38,955 nt of DNA from Caenibius sp. Its GTDB lineage: Bacteria > Pseudomonadota > Alphaproteobacteria > Sphingomonadales > Sphingomonadaceae. The stretch lies in contig JAURML010000079.1 in assembly GCA_030830695.1 (NCBI GenBank), positions 1 through 38,955 on the forward strand, read 5' to 3'. The notes below the pieces were generated by a model, which was given only the letters and a program-made list of their open reading frames with translations, made no database searches and was not told the DNA's origin. Shown piece after piece: positions 36,612 to 38,955 of the stretch. The translations under genes were made by a program, and so were the position numbers. Position 1 is the first letter of the stretch, and every line of letters begins with the position of its first letter.

Positions 36612-36627
36612 CCACTAGCCATAGTGG
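36612..36627. promoter_or_regulatory. Candidate NrdR box 2 upstream of nrdA
   Basis: CCACTAGCCATAGTGG is a near-perfect dyad (CCACTA-N4-TAGTGG) that matches the NrdR-box consensus at about 11 of 16 positions. It lies 247 bases before the nrdA start codon. Together with the site at 36578 it forms the tandem arrangement typical of NrdR operators. The nrdA promoter itself could not be placed with confidence. Confidence 0.6.
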
Positions 36628-36660
36628 CTTTTTTGGAATCGGGCGCAAGAGGGTAAATGG

Positions 36661-36760
36661 TAATTAACCTTGCCGGGGCAAGGGTGCGCTGCAGCAAGAA
36701 ACGGGCGACGCGTGGAGAAAGCTTGACTCGCGCGTTGCGCAAGAGTCGAAATTTATTTTT
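36661..36760 (+). ncRNA. Possible small RNA or leader ending in a terminator hairpin
   Basis: Two hairpins lie in a region without a gene: CCTTGC/GCAAGG at 36668-36683 and, near the end, GACTCGCGC-GTT-GCGCAAGAGTC (36725-36747, AA bulge), followed by a T-rich run ATTTATTTTTT (36751-36761). This is the layout of a short rightward transcript with an intrinsic terminator. A promoter is not clear; TAATTA and TTGGAA elements upstream are weak. It may instead be an attenuated leader of the nrtS-like gene. Confidence 0.3.
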
Positions 36761-36761
36761 T
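36725..36761 (+). terminator. Rho-independent terminator with no annotated upstream gene
   Basis: A nine-pair stem (GACTC plus GCGC) with a GTT loop and an AA bulge is followed by GAAATTTATTTTTTC on the plus strand. The minus-strand side has no T run, so it works rightward. No gene on the plus strand lies between here and about 32.5 kb, hence the ncRNA candidate above. Confidence 0.6.
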
Positions 36762-36778
36762 CACACAGGCGCGCTGGT

Positions 36779-36784
36779 GATAAT
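36779..36784 (+). promoter_or_regulatory. Candidate -10 element for the nrtS-like gene
   Basis: GATAAT matches the -10 consensus at 5 of 6 positions, directly after the terminator T run and about 70 bases before the start codon. The -35 region at standard distance is a T tract with little match. Placement downstream of the terminator would let the gene be transcribed independently. Confidence 0.35.
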
Positions 36785-36850
36785 TTTTTGCTCAAGATCC
36801 GCCCGTGGTCGGCCTGACGGAAAATTGCGCACCCGAAACGAGGAACCCGA

Positions 36851-37099
36851 ATGCAACGCCGCAATGCCTTTCGCGCGATCATGCGCCCGCCGATCCTGCG
36901 CCGTTCGATCATCGTTGCGCTGATCGTGGGCGCAGCGTTGAATCTGATCAACCAGGGCGACGCGCTGCTGGCGGGGGTGCAGCCTGTCTGGTGGAAGCTG
37001 GTGCTGACTTTCTGCGTGCCGTTCTGCGTTGCCAGTTACGGCAGCTATTCCGCGCTTGTTTCGGCCGCGCCGGATGGCAATAATGCGCCACCCTGCTGA
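36851..37099 (+). CDS. nrtS: NrtS-like small membrane protein (putative nitrate/nitrite transporter family)
   Basis: An 82-residue protein with a basic N-terminus and two hydrophobic segments (about 19-34 and 49-66). The signature NLINQGDALL (31-40) and the pattern VPFCVASYGSYSAL match the small NrtS family, named from cyanobacterial nitrate/nitrite uptake. Whether this alphaproteobacterial form transports anything is unproven, and no nitrate-assimilation gene is nearby. GAGGAA lies 7 bases before the ATG at 36851, an alternative ATG (residue 11) being less well placed. A YeaQ-type membrane protein gene follows 60 bases downstream. Confidence 0.7.
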   Translation: MQRRNAFRAIMRPPILRRSIIVALIVGAALNLINQGDALLAGVQPVWWKLVLTFCVPFCVASYGSYSALVSAAPDGNNAPPC

Positions 37100-37159
37100 C
37101 TCGTCCGGGCCGAATTCCGCCCGGATTGCAGAGCGTGCGGGCGGAGGCGATTTGGCACG

Positions 37160-37393
37160 GTGAAGATACTCAGCGCCATCATATCCGGGCTGATGGTCGG
37201 CGCCCTGGCGCGATGGTTCTATCCCGGCAGGATCGACATCAGCCTGCTGATGACCATATTGCTGGGCATCGGCGGTGCGGTGGTCGCCAGCGTGGTGACC
37301 ACGCGCGGGGAACAGGGGCTGAGCCAGGTTGGCTGCGTATCTTCCGTGCTGGGCGCGATGGCGCTGATCTTCCTCGGCCAGCAATTACTCTGA
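37160..37393 (+). CDS. GlsB/YeaQ/YmgE family small membrane protein
   Basis: A 77-residue protein with three predicted membrane segments and the family pattern: SGLMVGALARWFYPG near the N-terminus, ILLGIGGAVVAS in the middle, and VLGAMALIFLG at the end. The family is often stress-induced. It is also called transglycosylase-associated protein, though no enzymatic role is shown. The start is GTG 37160, with GGAGG about 12 bases upstream. It is a short tandem neighbour of the nrtS-like gene and may be cotranscribed. Confidence 0.85.
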   Translation: MKILSAIISGLMVGALARWFYPGRIDISLLMTILLGIGGAVVASVVTTRGEQGLSQVGCVSSVLGAMALIFLGQQLL

Positions 37394-37446
37394 ACGCTGC
37401 GGCTCAACGGGACGGGGGGATTGCGTCCCCGCCCCGCGCCGGTTGC

Positions 37447-38289
37447 TCAGCGGCCCTTGGCCTTGTTGAAATCCGCGCCCGACTGCACCATCACTTCGGC
37501 AAAGGGGCCGGTCACGATCGCGGTTGCCCCGCCATCCACGGGCAGGGCCACGCCATTGACATAAGCGGACCCGTCGCTCGCCAGGAACAGCGCGGCTTCG
37601 GCGATGTCGCGGGGGAAGCCTGCCCGTCCCGCCGGCACCAGCTTGCCGATCCGTTCGCTCAGGAAGGCTTCGAATTCGCTGGCATCTTCAGGCGGCACGC
37701 CAAAGGCATTGGCCATGATTGGCGTCATGATCACGCCGGGGCAGATGGCGTTGGAACGGATGTTGTGTGGGCCCAGTTCCCCCGCCGCCTGGCGCACGAT
37801 GCCGATCACCGCATGCTTGGTGGTGGTATAGGCCGCGAATGACCAGCCGCCTTCCAACGCTGCGGCGCTGGCGGTGGAAATGATCGCGCCGCCGCTGCCC
37901 TGTTTGATGAACTGTTTGGCCGCATGCTTGTGGCCGAACATGACCGAGTTGAGCAGCAGGGCGTTGGTGCGGTTCAACCCGGCTTCGCCCAGTTCCAGAA
38001 TGGACGACTGGTCTCCCGGCGCGCCAGCATTGTTGAACATCACGTCGAGCCGCCCGAATGCATCCACCGCAGCACCAACCAGTGCGCCGATCGCCTCGTC
38101 ACTCGTTACATCAGTGTGAACATATTTGACCTTGCCGGGAAAGCGGGCTTCCAGTGCCTTGCCCGCATCGTCCTGAATGTCGCCCACGGCAACTCTGGCG
38201 CCTTCTTCGACAAACAGTTCGACCGTGCCCAGCCCGATCCCGCTGACGCCGCCAGTGATGGCCGCGATCTTGCCTTCCAACCTTCCCAT
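37447..38289 (-). CDS. Short-chain dehydrogenase/reductase
   Basis: A 280-residue classical SDR with the Rossmann motif TGGVSGIG (12-19), Asp37 at the end of strand 2 (predicting NAD(H) over NADP(H)), NNAG (86-89), and the catalytic Ser141, Tyr154 and Lys158 (YTTTK). PGVIMTPI follows the active site. The substrate is unknown; SDRs of this length act on alcohols, steroids or polyols. ATG 38289 begins the conserved GRLEGKIAAITGG. The frame is open to 38337, but without a conserved sequence. It lies downstream of nadB on the same strand, with no obvious functional link. Confidence 0.92.
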   Translation of the reverse strand: MGRLEGKIAAITGGVSGIGLGTVELFVEEGARVAVGDIQDDAGKALEARFPGKVKYVHTDVTSDEAIGALVGAAVDAFGRLDVMFNNAGAPGDQSSILELGEAGLNRTNALLLNSVMFGHKHAAKQFIKQGSGGAIISTASAAALEGGWSFAAYTTTKHAVIGIVRQAAGELGPHNIRSNAICPGVIMTPIMANAFGVPPEDASEFEAFLSERIGKLVPAGRAGFPRDIAEAALFLASDGSAYVNGVALPVDGGATAIVTGPFAEVMVQSGADFNKAKGR

Positions 38290-38395
38290 TATTCCAGTCT
38301 CCTGATCTGCGCGCGAAATCCCCCACGCCTGTCGCACGGTCTTCTATCAAAGCCAGTGGTGCTGCCAAGTCGGCAAATTTTCGGATTCTGGCGGG

Positions 38396-38437
38396 GCCGG
38401 ACCCTTACGGAAACAGGCCGGACCCTTACGGAAACAG
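38396..38437. repeat. Perfect 21-bp tandem duplication across the nadB stop codon
   Basis: The unit from 38396 to 38416 (GCCGGACCCTTACGGAAACA plus G) repeats exactly at 38417-38437. The right copy contains the last nadB codons and its TAA stop. The left copy, just after the stop, carries a second LFP-stop in the same frame because 21 is a multiple of three. A recent slippage or duplication event is likely. Confidence 0.95.
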
Positions 38438-38955
38438 GATCGTGTCTTTCGCCTGCTTGCTGGTGGCCGGATAATCCAGCGTGTAATGCAACCCCCGGCT
38501 TTCATGGCGACGCAGCGCCGAGCGCACGATCAGATCCGCGCATTGTAGCAGGTTGCGCAATTCGATGAGGTCCGTGGTCACCCGGAAATGGCCGTAATAA
38601 TCCTCAACCTCGTCATACAGCAGCTTGATCCGGTGCGCGGCGCGTTCCAGCCGCTTGGTAGTGCGCACGATGCCCACATAATTCCACATGAAGCGGCGGA
38701 TTTCGGTCCAGTTCTGCTTGATGACCACTTCCTCGTCCGAATCCGCCACCCGGCTTTCGTCCCACGGGCGGATCGCGGGCGGCGCATCGAAGCTGGCCCA
38801 GCGTTCGAGAATGTCGTGCGCGGCCGCTTCGCCGAAGACGAAACATTCCAGCAGCGAATTGGATGCAAGGCGATTGGCCCCGTGCAGCCCGCTTTCGGTG
38901 CATTCGCCCGCGGCATATAGGCCAGGCAGATCAGTGCGCCCGGCCAGGTCGATCA
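38426..38955 (-). CDS. nadB: L-aspartate oxidase, C-terminal part (5' end outside window)
   Basis: NadB oxidises aspartate to iminoaspartate in NAD synthesis, using FAD. The minus-strand frame is open to the window end. The visible part has GLYAAGECTESGLHGANRL and ASNSLLECFVFG, which is the FAD and substrate-site region of NadB, then the helical C-terminal domain (YVGIVRTTKRLERA, ELRNLLQCADLIVRSALRR, ESRGLHYTLDYP) ending in ILFP. A start at 38749 would be internal. The stop is at 38426. The last codons lie in a tandem duplication. Confidence 0.95.
   Translation of the reverse strand, partial: IDLAGRTDLPGLYAAGECTESGLHGANRLASNSLLECFVFGEAAAHDILERWASFDAPPAIRPWDESRVADSDEEVVIKQNWTEIRRFMWNYVGIVRTTKRLERAAHRIKLLYDEVEDYYGHFRVTTDLIELRNLLQCADLIVRSALRRHESRGLHYTLDYPATSKQAKDTILFP

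Larger units (their letters stand above)
36366..36850. other. Longest gene-free stretch: nrdA leader, NrdR-like sites, orphan terminator, nrtS-like promoter
   Basis: These 485 bases separate divergent nrdA and the nrtS-like gene. From left to right they hold a GC-rich nrdA leader of about 200 bases, two NrdR-box-like dyads (36578-36627), an AT-rich patch (36652-36667), a hairpin CCTTGC-CGGG-GCAAGG (36668-36683), a terminator-like hairpin with T run (36725-36760), and a GATAAT promoter element (36779). No convincing open frame is present. Confidence 0.6.

Noticed and set aside
37924-38568. A plus-strand frame with the peptide repeat GRTLTETGRTLTETG
   Set aside because: The peptide repeat is only the translation of the 21-bp tandem duplication at the nadB stop, read on the wrong strand.

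Overview
The window is a GC-rich stretch of chromosome from an alphaproteobacterium, most likely of the order Sphingomonadales (Novosphingobium/Erythrobacter-like). I infer this from the gene set and architectures: a fused PabB-PabC, a RibA carrying a degenerate RibB-like N-terminal half, split operons joined by ATGA overlaps, ArfB-type ribosome rescue, PPK2, and a NrdA with no recognisable ATP-cone. No species can be assigned from sequence reading alone. Almost all of the window is housekeeping sequence. I see no prophage, transposase, CRISPR array, tRNA or rRNA.

Layout. 1-2415: the 3' part of cobalamin-dependent methionine synthase (metH) and a small conserved-looking hypothetical. 2494-6277: a secreted beta-helix protein facing ribA, with xthA and lolA on the minus strand. 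xthA and ribA overlap at a TTGA, and a strong minus-strand terminator lies between lolA and xthA. 6332-10702: rpmG (too short to stand out as an open frame) preceded by a tightly coupled minus-strand operon pabBC - aminotransferase - rluA-type pseudouridine synthase - arfB. 10804-13023: a HerA/FtsK-like ATPase facing a secreted four-EF-hand protein, with a perfect hairpin between them. 13199-17226: aminopeptidase P and a divergent exported S9 prolyl-oligopeptidase. 17376-18389: a solitary SIR2-like protein, facing ftsK (18402-20732).

20814-24822: a short ThiE/TenI-like protein and yggS diverge across a 22-bp gap with a central palindrome, and yggS converges on glnD. 24943-26849: lgt and a MidA-type methyltransferase overlap by 4 bp. 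26869-29367: gyrB. 29526-29609: a 27-residue hydrophobic peptide gene with an excellent ribosome binding site and its own terminator. 29812-30805: ppk2 and a 70-residue Cys-tailed protein. 30827-32947: an Old Yellow Enzyme, a small membrane protein and an Excalibur-domain protein. 33162-36365: nrdB and nrdA with two NrdR-box-like dyads upstream. 36851-37393: two small membrane proteins (NrtS-like and GlsB/YeaQ-like). 37447-38955: an SDR oxidoreductase and the 3' part of nadB, whose stop codon lies in a perfect 21-bp tandem duplication.

Functionally the region covers one-carbon, folate and riboflavin metabolism (metH, pabBC, ribA), envelope lipoprotein biogenesis (lgt, lolA), DNA topology, segregation, repair and precursor supply (gyrB, ftsK, xthA, nrdAB), and nitrogen/PLP control (glnD, yggS). 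No obvious new multi-gene system is visible. The best leads are the solitary SIR2-like gene with its AT-rich promoter/dyad, the 27-residue peptide transcription unit, and a terminator-like hairpin upstream of the nrtS-like gene that has no annotated gene in front of it (possible small RNA or leader).
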